Positions 40,616 to 50,898 of a stretch of DNA of 63,977 nt are shown in pieces (the stretch's first letter is position 1; the number at the start of each line of letters is the position of its first letter). The notes beneath the pieces are model-generated. The model was not told the origin of the DNA, did not search any database, and worked only from the letters and a program-made list of their open reading frames with translations. The translations under genes and the position numbers were made by a program. This DNA comes from Ilyonectria destructans (taxonomy: Eukaryota; Ascomycota; Sordariomycetes; Hypocreales; Nectriaceae), in NCBI GenBank assembly GCA_020740775.1, contig JAHEWK010000051.1, positions 1-63,977 on the forward strand, given 5' to 3'.

Positions 40616-40825
40616 CACGCCCCTTTCCTTGGTGTTTTTCTTTTCTTCCTTTCCTCTCCAGCCCCACGATACATACTGTACAGTACTCGTGTAGTCGCTC
40701 AGCTAGTTGCCAACACACTCAGTTGAGACCGTTACATACACATATGAAAGATTTTGCTTGTTTAGGCAGTCGTAGCTGCCTGCCGGGCAGCGATAGCCAC
40801 TGGAGGCAGGTGAGTGGCCGGCCGG
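40540..40825. repeat. Two diverged direct copies of a TTTAGGCAG...GGCAGG block
   Basis: The sequence from ATGAAAGCTTTGCCGGTTTA (40539) through GGCAGGCC recurs as ATGAAAGATTTTGCTTGTTT (40743) through GGCAGG, about 204 bp apart. The first copy overlaps the R1 repeat. Confidence 0.7.
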
Positions 40826-40884
40826 GCTGACACAACAGGCGCGGACGTTCGCGCCTCTATTGGCTCCCGTGAATCAAACTGCTT

Positions 40885-42746
40885 TTATGCCATGGCAAGG
40901 TATCGCGCCGCAGTCCACTCTCTGCATCGTCGGCCCCAGATAATCATCGGCACCGTGAGCAAGCTAACGGCAATGCAGAGACAGCCAGAAAGGGTACACA
41001 TGTTATACAGGCCCATCTTCGCAATCCAGGGACTCAAACACATGGCAGTGAGAGTGCCAAAGGCGTTGCGGACAAACACGACACCGATGCTTGCATCACC
41101 AATTACCTACAGGACGTGCACGGTCATTAGTTTGTCCCCGGCGGCAGGGTATGACGATCGAGATCTTTTACTTACATCTCTGTATGAGTCCATGAGATAT
41201 ACAACGCAAACATTGCCCAGGGCTGTGCTTCCAAAGCCAAAGATTCCCAAGCCAACAGCGGGGATATACCATGGCATGCCCTATATAACCTGTCAGCGGC
41301 CACATCTCGCAAGCCAAGAAGATTCGTGTAGCCTGCCTGTGAAACAGAGAGCCCAAACATGAAGTACCCAGCAGGTGTAATTAGAACAGTAGGCAGAGCA
41401 AGCCATAGACGCATCTCGGCTCGTAAACTCCACCGTTTCGTCTCGCGAGCCATTGAATACTGTAATCGGACAACTGCCCACCGAAGAAACCGCCTAGAAT
41501 GGAGCCGATGAAGGTGGGAATGTTGAGGAGCCCCACACCTGAAGAGGAGAAGTTGTATGGAGGCAAAGTGAAGTATATCGCTTGCACATTTAGCAGGATG
41601 GCAAGCCAGGCAAGCTGTGACCCGTACACCAGGGCGACAAACGCAACTCCGGGAAAGGTAAAAAGAAGGATAAAGGGCCGATAGATATGTATGAAGAGCG
41701 CACTACTCCCACCACTAGCAGTGGTGAAGAGCGACATCCGTTGCCAATATGATTTGAGTGGAATGTCGGCCAGCGTGTTGCTTTGTTCCATAGATAACGT
41801 GTCTGCGCCAGTGATTTTGCTTTTCCGGTCTTGCTCAACGCCATCAATGTCGTCCGGAATGTCACCTCGAACCATGGGTGTATATACGGTCTCCTCGTAG
41901 CAAAAAGCAAACAAGAGCAGTGTCACTCCAGCTAGAATAGAGCTCCACCACCATATCCTAGATTCCAATACAACGTGTCAGCTTCGACATGTACACAGGA
42001 GGAGGAGAATGACATGGGGAGAGAGGAGGCAGGACGGAATGATCTCGCGTTTGCTTACCAGCGCCAGCCTTGTGAAGCGGCAGAGTAACCAGCTGCAACA
42101 GGCGCCAGGTAAGTACCGGTGCATATCATGATGGTGAGAATGTTTGTCCGCGAGCCGCGCTGGTGCACGAAGAACAAGTCGGCTATCGTCAGAGCGCAAA
42201 TTGTCTCAGTGATTGAGCCTGCCAACCCGGAGACTATGTTGAACCCGTACAAGTCGCCAAGGGTCCGCATACGCGCCTGCCAGATGGTAGTCCCTACCAT
42301 GATGACGATGCTGAGGAGATAAACGGGACGCCGACCGAACTTGAATGCAAAGGGGATGAACATGATACCGCCAATTGCTAAGCCAGCAGTGGAGACGGCA
42401 AAGGATTGATTGAGTTCTTCCCACGAAAAGCCAAGCTCTTCGTGGACTTGGCCATAGACAACCGTGCCAATATCGATGATGGCATAGACAATCAAAGCAT
42501 AGAAGCAAACAAGGGCGAAATTGGCATTTTTTCGCGAGCGCGACCAGTTCAGCGGATCATTCGGGTCATCGCTCGGGACCGGTTGTAAAATGACCCGCCC
42601 GTGTTGTCGCTGGTCAGTGACTGTTCCACTGTAAGGCAATGGACAGGACGGTTTAGGAGGATGCCTCGCTTACGGTCTTCTAGCTGCACGGTGCCTGGCG
42701 GGAACGGCCTTGTGTCGGATCTCTCTATATCGACGCTGAGGGGCAT
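40885..42746 (-). pseudogene. MFS transporter (DHA1/HOL1-like), frameshifted
   Basis: Exons on the minus strand are 42746-42674, 42620-42059, 41957-about 41337, 41280-41176 and 41106-40885. The protein begins MPLSVDIERSDTRPFPPGTV and has the family signature DPNDPLNWSRSRK before TM1. TM segments include ANFALVCFYALIVYAIIDIG, FKFGRRPVYLLSIVIMVGTT (with the conserved RRP loop), SITETICALTIADLFFVHQR, WWWSSILAGVTLLLFAFCYE and LTVPMIIWGRR near the end. All exons except one read well. Near 41419 one base is missing between VYEP and EMRLWLAL. The junction at 41281 needs either a GT donor losing three residues or a GC donor. If the single base is a sequencing error, the transporter is intact. Confidence 0.75.
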
Positions 42747-43772
42747 GGCGACGTGCTGGAAGATCTCCCGATGATGTTAGGTAAATAATGAGAACAATAT
42801 AGTTGGGTTTGGCAACAGGACGGAGGCATTTCCTTATGACACTCCCGTTCAAAAGCGTGTAGACACGTGGTGGTATATATATTAATGCGCGGGATGACTC
42901 GTCTCTACACGGGCTCTTGGACTCCACTTCCCTTACAGATGGGTCCGACCATGTCTCGGGACTCCCCGGACTTCTGATGTTTTAGCGTGGCGGGAGGCTT
43001 ATTCAGTCCTAGCGTAGGACGCACTGCGGATGTTGCGCGTTGTGGGGAAAGTGGGTATATGCGGGGACAAAGCAAGGACACTACTCTGCGTGAGTCATGG
43101 CTAACATGATGCTGAGTGTGTGGAGGTTAGGGCGGCGGCTGTCCTTGTTTGGATTAGTGCGGCGGCTCTCCTTGTCTGGATTAGTGGCACTCGTGAGGCG
43201 CAAGTGCCCGTGGAGACGGAAGCTGCCGTGCTATTACCATATCATCTCGCGTGCTTTGCGTACTTTCCTGTGTCCTTTTTGACGAGCACGCATTACCGTT
43301 TCCCGCTGTTGTCGGGCGGTATCCATGTTTCGCTCTAGCGACGCGTGCCCCACGGGTCCGATCAAGGTTTTGTAACTTTTGTTATTGGCTCTGGTCGAGC
43401 AAGCGGCCTTATGCCAGGGGGACGAGCCGAGGTGCGAGCCAGGCCAATATCAGATAGGAACGGGTATAAATGTAACTGCTCCCCCGTGTTTCAAGTGCGA
43501 CTTGTTACTATGTACTGGAAGAAGCTGCTTGTTACCCTCGTGGATCTCCAACGACGCAAGTTTGACGACCTCCGATACACTTCAGCGCAATGGCTTCCAA
43601 ATTAAAGATTGCCTACGGAAGGCTATATCTAGCACTGGGTCAAAACGCATTTTCCATCCATTTTCGTCAATACAGGGACCCCACCCCACACCACCCTTGC
43701 CGCCGACCCCCCCTGAGTATATGGATTAATCAATATCTATGTACACCCTACTACCTAAAGGTATTTGAAAAT
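42747..43772. other. Promoter side of the MFS gene; no other gene
   Basis: Several short plus-strand frames (43097-43730) have no domains. A CA- and CC-rich stretch lies at 43670-43720. Nothing else is supported. Confidence 0.4.
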
Positions 43773-43846
43773 ATATACAAGCGGCCCGTCCGGAGGCGGA
43801 CGAGCATTTATGTGGCCGTTCGCCCCCAGACGGGCCGCTTGTATAT
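43773..43846. repeat. Strong hairpin with 18-bp perfect arms
   Basis: Arms ATATACAAGCGGCCCGTC (43773-43790) and its exact complement (43829-43846) enclose a 38-nt loop, part of which can pair further (GGCGGACG with CGTTCGCC). It sits 49 bp before the ATG of the next gene. Confidence 0.9.
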
Positions 43847-43894
43847 TTATCCCTCTTCATTTAACGCAATGTCCTAGATCTATTATAATTCGTT

Positions 43895-45130
43895 ATGGCC
43901 CCAACTCTTCTGTACTGCTCCGGCCGGGCCCGTACTCAATATGCCACGATCTTACGGGATGACCCCTCTTGGGTCTCCTGTCCGTATTATAGCACCCTCC
44001 TAGCCGACAAGCCCTCCAACGCTTCCTCTGACGATGACCTTGAAGAGGTGGACTTCCAGAACCTACCCGACCGAACCCGAAAGGCCTTTAAAGCGACCGA
44101 ACGCCCCCAACCGGCACTGTACGCCTCAAACGCCGAGTCGCCTGCGGTGTCCACTTATCGAGCCGGCGCAACTGCTTTCTCTTCTGCTCTTCAAGAAGCT
44201 GATAAAGCCCGCCAGATTAGCATTCAGAACGACAAGAGTAAGGCCGAACGGAGTAGTACGGAGCTTATGCAGCCCCATAAGATCGGGATTTCGTTGTACT
44301 TGTACGCTGGGAATTACTATACAGCCGAGTCTGGTGGTATCGAGACTCTTAAGTGGTTCGACATTATAGCCGTATATAGATTTCCGATGGCCGTATAGTT
44401 CAGTACGGCCCTGGAAACGGATACACACTAGCAGTTGACGTCCGCCATTATTAAATGGTTCTTCTCGAACTCGGGGGAGTGGGCGAAACTAGCTGAACGG
44501 GAGTAGACTGCTATTCCTATCGATGGGAAGCCACTAAGCCTGAACTTGAATGTTCGGTTCTGTGAGGCGGCGTATAAGTCCACTCAGCTATGGGTATTCC
44601 TGTTGCAGATAGAACTTCTACCTCGGTCGGAAATCCGCCTACACCTATATACTGGCATCTCGACCGAACAACCAGAACGGGATAAAAAGGTCAGTACGAA
44701 GGGGAAAAGGACCATACTGGCCCAGCCACAAGGATATAAACGCAATACATCCAAGCTACTAGCTAGTATTACAGTTAAGGTTAAGAAACAGTCTACTTCA
44801 ATAGCCAAACAAATCAAAACGGAAGCAGATAGGCCAGTACAGAAGGTCAATAAGAAGGTAGCCATACCGGTTAAGGCCGAGGCTAGCGGGTTAACTCAAT
44901 AGGATTCAGTCAAAGCAGAGATAAACAGCCCCGTCCGGGGGGTAAAGGTTAACGACGGAACGGACAAGCCTATTCGGCGGACATCTGAAGGATATAGTAT
45001 AGATAACGATTGCAAAGATCTCTTTGGGGATAACCCTTTACAGTCCGACCCCTTTGAAGTATTCAAGGGTATATATTCGCATGCGAAAGGTTCTGAACAG
45101 GCCTTTCTGGAGACTACAGACCTCGCTTGA
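43895..45130 (+). pseudogene. Unknown protein, 411-codon frame with four in-frame TAG
   Basis: I do not recognise this gene. One frame runs from ATG 43895 to TGA 45128-45130 with TAG at 44396, 44429, 44504 and 44900 and no other stop. The sequence looks coding throughout: an acidic stretch (NASSDDDLEEVDFQNLPDRT), a compact middle (IGISLYLYAGNYYTAESGGI; IIKWFFSNSGEWAKLAERE; LNLNVRFCEAAYKSTQLWVF) and a Lys-rich tail (VKVKKQSTSIAKQIKTEADR). Glutamine suits each TAG position (for example TH-x-QLTSA and ERE-x-TAIP). CAG-to-TAG decay is the simplest reading; readthrough is the alternative. The gene converges on the rve transposase and probably belongs to the same element. Confidence 0.55.
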
Positions 45131-45385
45131 TAGCTAGTTTCGAGCTGACCCTGTCTCCGAATTTACATCCCATTCGTTATCGGAATCATCCGTTCCCCCA
45201 CGAATATACCCGTCCAGATCAAATCCTTGTGTCCTCAGTTCATCCTCTAGATGTCGAATACCTCCAGTTGGCGGCTCCTGGAGGTGTAATTGTGGGTCGA
45301 CTCCGGATTTATAGTGATCCTTAAGTTATTTACGTAAGTAAATATACGAGCGATAAAGAGGAATATCGACACTATTTATACGGCG

Positions 45386-46830
45386 CTATTCACTCCCATC
45401 CCTGACCGAACGGCTGAGTACGGACTTGCAGAGCGCCAATACCTCGGCAGAGAGATATAACGATAGATTGAATGATCTATAACCAAGAAGCTCCTCTATC
45501 TCCTCTAGTACGGCTGGAATAATTGGCTCCCCGTAATCCTCCGTACTGGACTGTTCGGGGTGGTAAAAGAGGACGTACGGGACCCCAGGGACAACATGAG
45601 GTCGGTTGGGCTGTTTACGGATGTAATGGTTATTCCATACCCGTATGAAACCGCGCAGGTCTGTATCTAAGGGTTCTATATATATAGAGAGAAGGGCAAT
45701 CTGATTGTAGATATAACTGGGTTCGAAAAGCCCTACTGTATGTAGGGTTCTAAAGACTGTCTAAACATATCAGTATAGAGGCATTTAGGGGTACTCGGGG
45801 GCATATAATAGTATCTTACCCGCCAGAACTGCAAACGGCCTTTATAAAGATGATTCTACCAGCTCTTAATCTTAACGTTGTGGATACTCTTGCTGTATAT
45901 AAAACAGTCCTTAAACTTGATCGGTACGGCCTCGCCCGTGAGCGGTTGTATCCGTTCGCGCCCAGTGTGACTCGAGTGATACCAATAGAGGCCAGCAACA
46001 ACTGGAGTTTCCTTCCCACGATCAGCCCGTATAATCCGCAGCGTAAAGCCACATTCGCAAATGATCGAGAGATATTGGAGGCTAACGCCGATAGACGTAT
46101 GCGTACTAAAGCCAACGAAAAACCAAGAGATATATCTCAAGTAGGCGTTAATTCCAGCGTAGATCTTAAAGCCGTACGGCTTTAATTTATTGTACGTATC
46201 GATAGACCAGATAAAGTTAGGCCCAGGGCAGGTCCAGTCCGTACGGCGCCGTCTGAACTCGTCCAGCCGGTCTCGGAAGCTCCTTTGGTGGACTTCTTTG
46301 TAGGCAGAGTAAAGGACATCTCGGCTTGTAGAGAATCCTTGCTGGCGCAGCTCCGTTCGGAGGTATTCGCGCCCGTAACCTGCCAAACGGCGCGTTGGAT
46401 CAACCGCTTGGGCGATACGACCGATGGCTTATTCTCGCAGGGTAATATTTTCCTCTCGAGTATGCCGCTTTCGGAGGTCCATCTCTTGGCGTAGCTGTAT
46501 GAGGCCTTTTTGGGTAATAGAAAACCCCTCAGATTGTAGCACTTAGAGTAACTGTTCGTCCGTAAGGTAGTGTTTGAAGAAGTGGAAGTGTAAACGGTCC
46601 CGGAGGGCGTCAGTTACTTCCGTACGGCCCTTACGTTGGAAGCCCCAGATTCGAAGAAAGTGCTTTAAGGTAGTATCGGAAATAGGAACGTTTAAATCCG
46701 TCTGGAGCTATTCGTATAAGGCCGCATTCGTCCAGCGTAGTTGCTATTTCCCATGGATTTATTCCCGGTAGGGCTCGAGATTGATCCTCTATTGTGGTAT
46801 TAGATCGGTGTGTTTGGGGGCATATAGAAG
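45386..46830 (-). pseudogene. rve/DDE integrase-core transposase with seven in-frame stops
   Basis: The minus-strand frame starts with a Clr5-like or helix-turn-helix region (INLEPYRE-x-IHGK-x-QLRW and LQTDLNVPISDTTLKHFLRI), then QSEGFSITQKGLIQLRQEMD, and the rve-like core: NFIWSIDTYNKLKPYGFKIY (first Asp), AGINAYLRYISWFFVGFST, LRIIRADRGKETP (second Asp) and FKDCFIYSKSIHNVKIKSW. After a 59-bp GT-AG intron (45761-45819) follow FEPSYIYNQIALLSIY, GFIRVWNNHYIRKQPNRPHV and VPGVPYVLFYHPEQSSTEDY. Stops in the same frame start at 46789, 46759, 46744, 46708, 46543, 46429 and 45856: six fit Gln and the last fits Trp. None is TGA and there is no frameshift. The catalytic Glu is not certain. Confidence 0.7.
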
Positions 46831-47474
46831 ATATTTTAATGAATAAATAATAAAATGTTAAGATAGAATTATATGCATAGGGGAAGGAAAAATAAAGAGC
46901 ATAAGGTCTATTTCTGGGCCGTATAGGGGCGAAACCCCCCATATGGAGCCGGACTATCTGAAATACCGAAAGACTAAAACGGTTATGAATGAACAGGAGG
47001 AGCTTATATTTCCAAATAGGCCTGTTTGTCTATCCCCCCCCCTAAAAAGAAAAAAAGTGTGCAGATAAGAACGGTATGTTAAAAACCCTTTCCAAAAATA
47101 TGATGCCGACCGACCATATAAAGCCAGATGGGGCCGGTCGCGGGGTATACTGTCCTGAATGCCAACGAAAATAACTTAATCAGAATCAGATTCATCTGGA
47201 AAAAGTTAGCCCTCCGTTTAAAGCTGTACGGGCCTGCACGCTCCCATATAGGGATAGACGGGGATATATATACCAGTCTCGTCCTCAATATCGTCGGCGA
47301 CCTTATTAAAGATATCCGCGAGCGTATGGAGGTGCTTGAGAGGGACGGAACGAATGGCGTCAAGAATGTCATCGTTATCATTAAGGGCCTTACGCTTACA
47401 GCCGCACTTCTTACCCCTAGGCTTAGTATTTCTATCCTTAACTAAAAAAATATATCAGAATGGGAGCAAACTGG

Positions 47475-48290
47475 CTAGAATGGGGAAGAACGGGGGCAAA
47501 CGGAGGCATATATACCGTAGAGAGTGCAGCATTTAGCCGCGGAGTTGTAGCGACAGTTCGCGCAGGCACCGTTGATCTGAACGCAGCTGTCGAACGGGCC
47601 CAAACCCCTCTGGCACGGGCCGCATGCGTCCATTCCGGACCGTAAGTTGCCGTACAGATAGTGGACGGCCGCATCACAATTGGCACCCCGCTTTAGGTTG
47701 AGAGTGTTGTAGTAAGCGGTTCCATCCGCGCCCGGACGGATACAGACGCCCATAATATGCTTGATCTAATGTGAACGTAAGCGTACGTTATTATATAATG
47801 CCGTACGGCTACAGGTGGAAGCAAAAGACAAACCTTAAAGTAGTTCTAGGCGAGCGTACGAACGGCGGCGGAAACATTCTTAGAGATGTCTGGCGGACGG
47901 GTTAGAACTGGCGTAAGCGGGTAAAAACTGGGCAAGAACGGGAGCATACGCTTAAGGACCCAGGCGGTTAAATGCTCGCTAACGGTCTCGTCCGGCTGGT
48001 CATCCTCTAGCTCTGCGTTTGGGAGCTAATGGCTGTGAACGCGAGTGTCCGGGGGCGTCCAGCTAGGATGGTTGGGGGGAACCCAGGGCTGGAAGTCGGG
48101 CAGCTCCGAGCAGGTGCGTCCGCTGTCGTTCGAGGCCGAGCCGCCTCCATTCGGGGCCGGAGCGGTTCCGGACGTGCCCTTTCCACCCTTTCTGCCCTTA
48201 CTGGAGCGAGATCCGCAAGGTATTATCGTTCGCGGGTGTTCGGGAGCGGAAGCGTACGGAAAATTGTACGAAAAATAGCTATCGACAAAC
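47475..48290 (-). pseudogene. DUF3716-like cysteine-rich protein, degenerate
   Basis: The distal part carries the cysteine pattern ACGPCQRGLGPFDSCVQING followed by ACANCRYNSAAKC, which is typical of the fungal DUF3716 domain (a small zinc-binding-like module of unknown role). Upstream on the same strand a frame reads SRSSKGRKGGKGTSGTAPAP, SASNDSGRTCSELPDFQPWV, then TAG, LPNAELEDDQPDETVSEHLT, AWVLKRMLPFLPSFYPL, then TAG and NYFK, where a GT-AG intron could join it to the cysteine-rich exon. It lies beside the rve transposase and is probably part of the same element. Confidence 0.5.
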
Positions 48291-48430
48291 CGGGGCTATA
48301 CGCAAGTGTTAGCATATATACGGAGCAGAACTTGGGGGGGGGGGGGGACATAGGTAAAATGTGAATGAAGTTAAGGTGGAGGCCGGAAGGAGCCGTACGG
48401 GCCCGTACGAGATGTGGATTTCGCGTGGAA

Positions 48431-48954
48431 GGTGGGGCAAAACCCGGTTATTGGGTAACTGCGGAAACTGCTGAAAAAGGCCAGAAAGGCGAGAACCAGA
48501 ACAAAGGCCGGGCAGGCGCTCAGGCACGTGACTGCCAGGCAAGGGAGTAGGCCAGTTGACCGTCGCAATTGAGCGCCTGCACGGAAGCGATCGCAATAGC
48601 CCACTTCTGGATGGTTCTAAACGCGAAAAAGACGCTGCGTGTTGACCTGATCGCTCCCGATCGGTGGCGTATGCAGCAAGAGGGTATTATGTGGGCGCGG
48701 GGTGGAAATGCAGTGATCGGGGTAGAACCTACCTGGTCGGTTGAATTGGTTGGAGGGAAAAAGAGCGTTAAAGGAAGGGCTGGAAAAGCTGGGATGCAGT
48801 AGGGGATCCACAATTCCTAAATTTTAAAGCGATTGTATTGGCTATTGCTTAATTTGGACTAGCGGTTTGCATCTAGCCAGTAGTAGTCCGTGCCCACGGC
48901 CGCCGTGGATCTATCCAGAAACTCGTTTTGACCCAGTGCTAGATATAGCCGTCC
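48431..48954. other. No gene recognised
   Basis: A plus-strand frame at 48569-48802 (77 codons) has no domain. The last 100 bp are the 5' flank of the nitrilase-like gene, where no start codon in frame with the first exon was found. Confidence 0.4.
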
Positions 48955-49915
48955 GTAATTGCCCTAGTGCAGCTCCACTCTCACGTCTGCCACCCTTCCA
49001 ACGCCCCTCAAGTACACATCAATTAATCCAGACGCACAGCCAACCGACCTGTCCAGCAATTTCAACCGCGCGGCCGAGTACATCCGCAACGCTGCCGAGG
49101 ATGGTGCCAGTATTGCAGTCCTGCCCGAGTACCACCTCGCAGGGTTTTGCGAACAACTGCAGGATCCCGAGGCAGCCACACGGCAATCCGCCGAGTACCT
49201 GAAGCGCTACCAAACGCTGGCAAAGGAGCTGCATATCGGCATTGTCCCTGGGACGGTGCTCGAGCCCAAGACGCAGGGTGGAGTTGCCGGCGACCACACA
49301 GGGCCACTGGCAAATGTAGCACACTTCATAGGCCCAGACGGAGAGCTGCTTGGACGTTACCAGAAGAAGAATCTGTGGCATCCCGAGCGGCCTCATATCG
49401 CCGCTGATACCGAGTCCCCGCACCGTGCATTCGACACGCCGTGGGGGAGAGTGGGTCTACTCGTGTGCTGGGATATAGCTTTCCCGGAGGCCTTTCGCGC
49501 TCTCATCGCCGACGGGGCGCGCATCGTCATCTGTCCATCATACTGGGTGGCCGGTGACGGCGGCGAGGGCCGTCGATTCAACAGCTCATGTGAGGCGCTG
49601 TTTCTACAGAACGTGTGTGTGGCGCGAGCATTTGAGAACGCCTGCGCCGTCGTCTTTGTGAATGCCGCTGCTCCACTGGGAAGCACCGACGGCAAGGATC
49701 TTCTTGGCAAGGAGTACGTTGGGCAAAGCCAAGTGGCGATGCCGTTTCAGGGTTCCCAGGGTACGCTTGGTGCTGCCGAGGGTTTGAGTGTCGTCGAGAT
49801 AGAAATGGAAGCTCTGGATGTGGCAGAGGACGTTTATAAAGTTCGGCAGGATATGGCAACGGCTGGTTGGCACTATCCACTCGCGTACGAGACTAAGAAA
49901 ATGGCTATAAAATGA
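48955..49915 (+). CDS. Nitrilase-superfamily carbon-nitrogen hydrolase, start missing
   Basis: Exon 48955-48984 encodes [10 protein letters not shown]; after a 55-bp GT-AG intron (48985-49039) the gene continues to TGA 49913-49915. The Glu-Lys-Cys triad is visible: Glu in [12 protein letters not shown], Lys in [15 protein letters not shown] and Cys in [18 protein letters not shown]. Other family blocks are [34 protein letters not shown] and [16 protein letters not shown]. It should hydrolyse a nitrile or an amide; the substrate is not predictable. In the first-exon frame a TAG lies three codons upstream and no ATG is present, so either another 5' exon exists or the start has been lost. The rest is undamaged. 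Confidence 0.8.
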
Positions 49916-50898
49916 TATGCTGAGTGGTGGGCGGGGACAAGAGACACTAGAAACACACAACCCACCCAGAAGGCAGCTTTGGTGATGACTGAAGGAGTGA
50001 TGTGTCTGCTATAGCAGAAAGGGGTCGGGACTAAAGGCAGAGAAAATAGATTAAATGAATAGGACCAATGGCTACTGCATTCAGTACCATTTGATCAAAC
50101 GGTTCACTAAAAGAGACTGAAGAAATAGGCTAGAAAGACTGTAAATTGAGCTGAAGACTGATCATGACTGAGGGCGTAGCCAGATGGCTATCCTGGTGAT
50201 GATCTTGAAAGAGGATGCTTGTTGCTTGCTTCTATCTACACATCCAAAGCTCTTTTATGGTCCCAATGGGTCAGGCCACTAGTCCTGTGCGGTGCAGCCT
50301 TTCCTGTTGGAGGAAGCTGCAGCAGTCTTAGCCCCAGCTGCGGCAAGGATCTGATCAAATGACCAACATCCCCAAAGACAGTAAATCCCCTACTCAATGC
50401 GCTGGCTAATAACTGGCTCAACTGAGCCACTTAGGTATTGGTCATATGCAACGACATCCACATGCAGGCAACTTGTCGATTTCCGGCTGCGCAAAAACTG
50501 TCTACCGTCGACGCCACAAAGCCACTGCATCCTCGTTATTTCGACGAAAGTGGGGAGGTAGGAAAGCCGCCTCCGGGTTCGACCTCGACAGCTCGGCCTT
50601 GCGAAGTCTTGCAAGCTGCACTGGATGAGGCTTTCCATGGCGGTGTTCTCGATAGCCTAGCTCAGTACGTCCTGTGCCCATCGGGACCTGAGCGGCCTCA
50701 CGGCCGCTCGACGGGAAATACAGATTAAACAAACAGTGGTCAACACGGAAGCTATTGTAATGGAATTGAGTCCATCAACTTGAAATGCAAGTTGAGTGAA
50801 TTGAATTGATGCACGTGACTTCAACTTCAACGAGATTGAAGACATTGAAAGTGGGAAATGATGACCAGCCTGAGCTGTATCAGAGTCACTCCACATTA
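49916..50898. other. No gene recognised
   Basis: Both strands show frames of 60-100 codons around 50236-50730 with no known domain and many overlaps. Near 50765-50850 CAACTTGAAATGCAAGTTG-like words form a small palindrome. Nothing else is supported. Confidence 0.4.

Larger units (their letters stand above)
43773..48430. mobile_element. Putative rve-transposase element with three damaged genes
   Basis: The span is defined by its content rather than by ends. It holds a plus-strand unknown gene (43895-45130), a convergent minus-strand rve-type transposase (45386-46830) and a minus-strand DUF3716-like gene (47475-48290). The region is dense in CGTACGG/CCGTACG words and its genes share the same kind of in-frame TAG/TAA stops. 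A run of 13 G lies at 48332-48344. Terminal inverted repeats were not found, so the true limits are unknown. Confidence 0.5.

Noticed and set aside
43660..48370. Terminal inverted repeats for the rve element (G-rich words near 43680 and 48332)
   Set aside because: The similarity is limited to a G run and AAAATG; no reliable alignment was possible.
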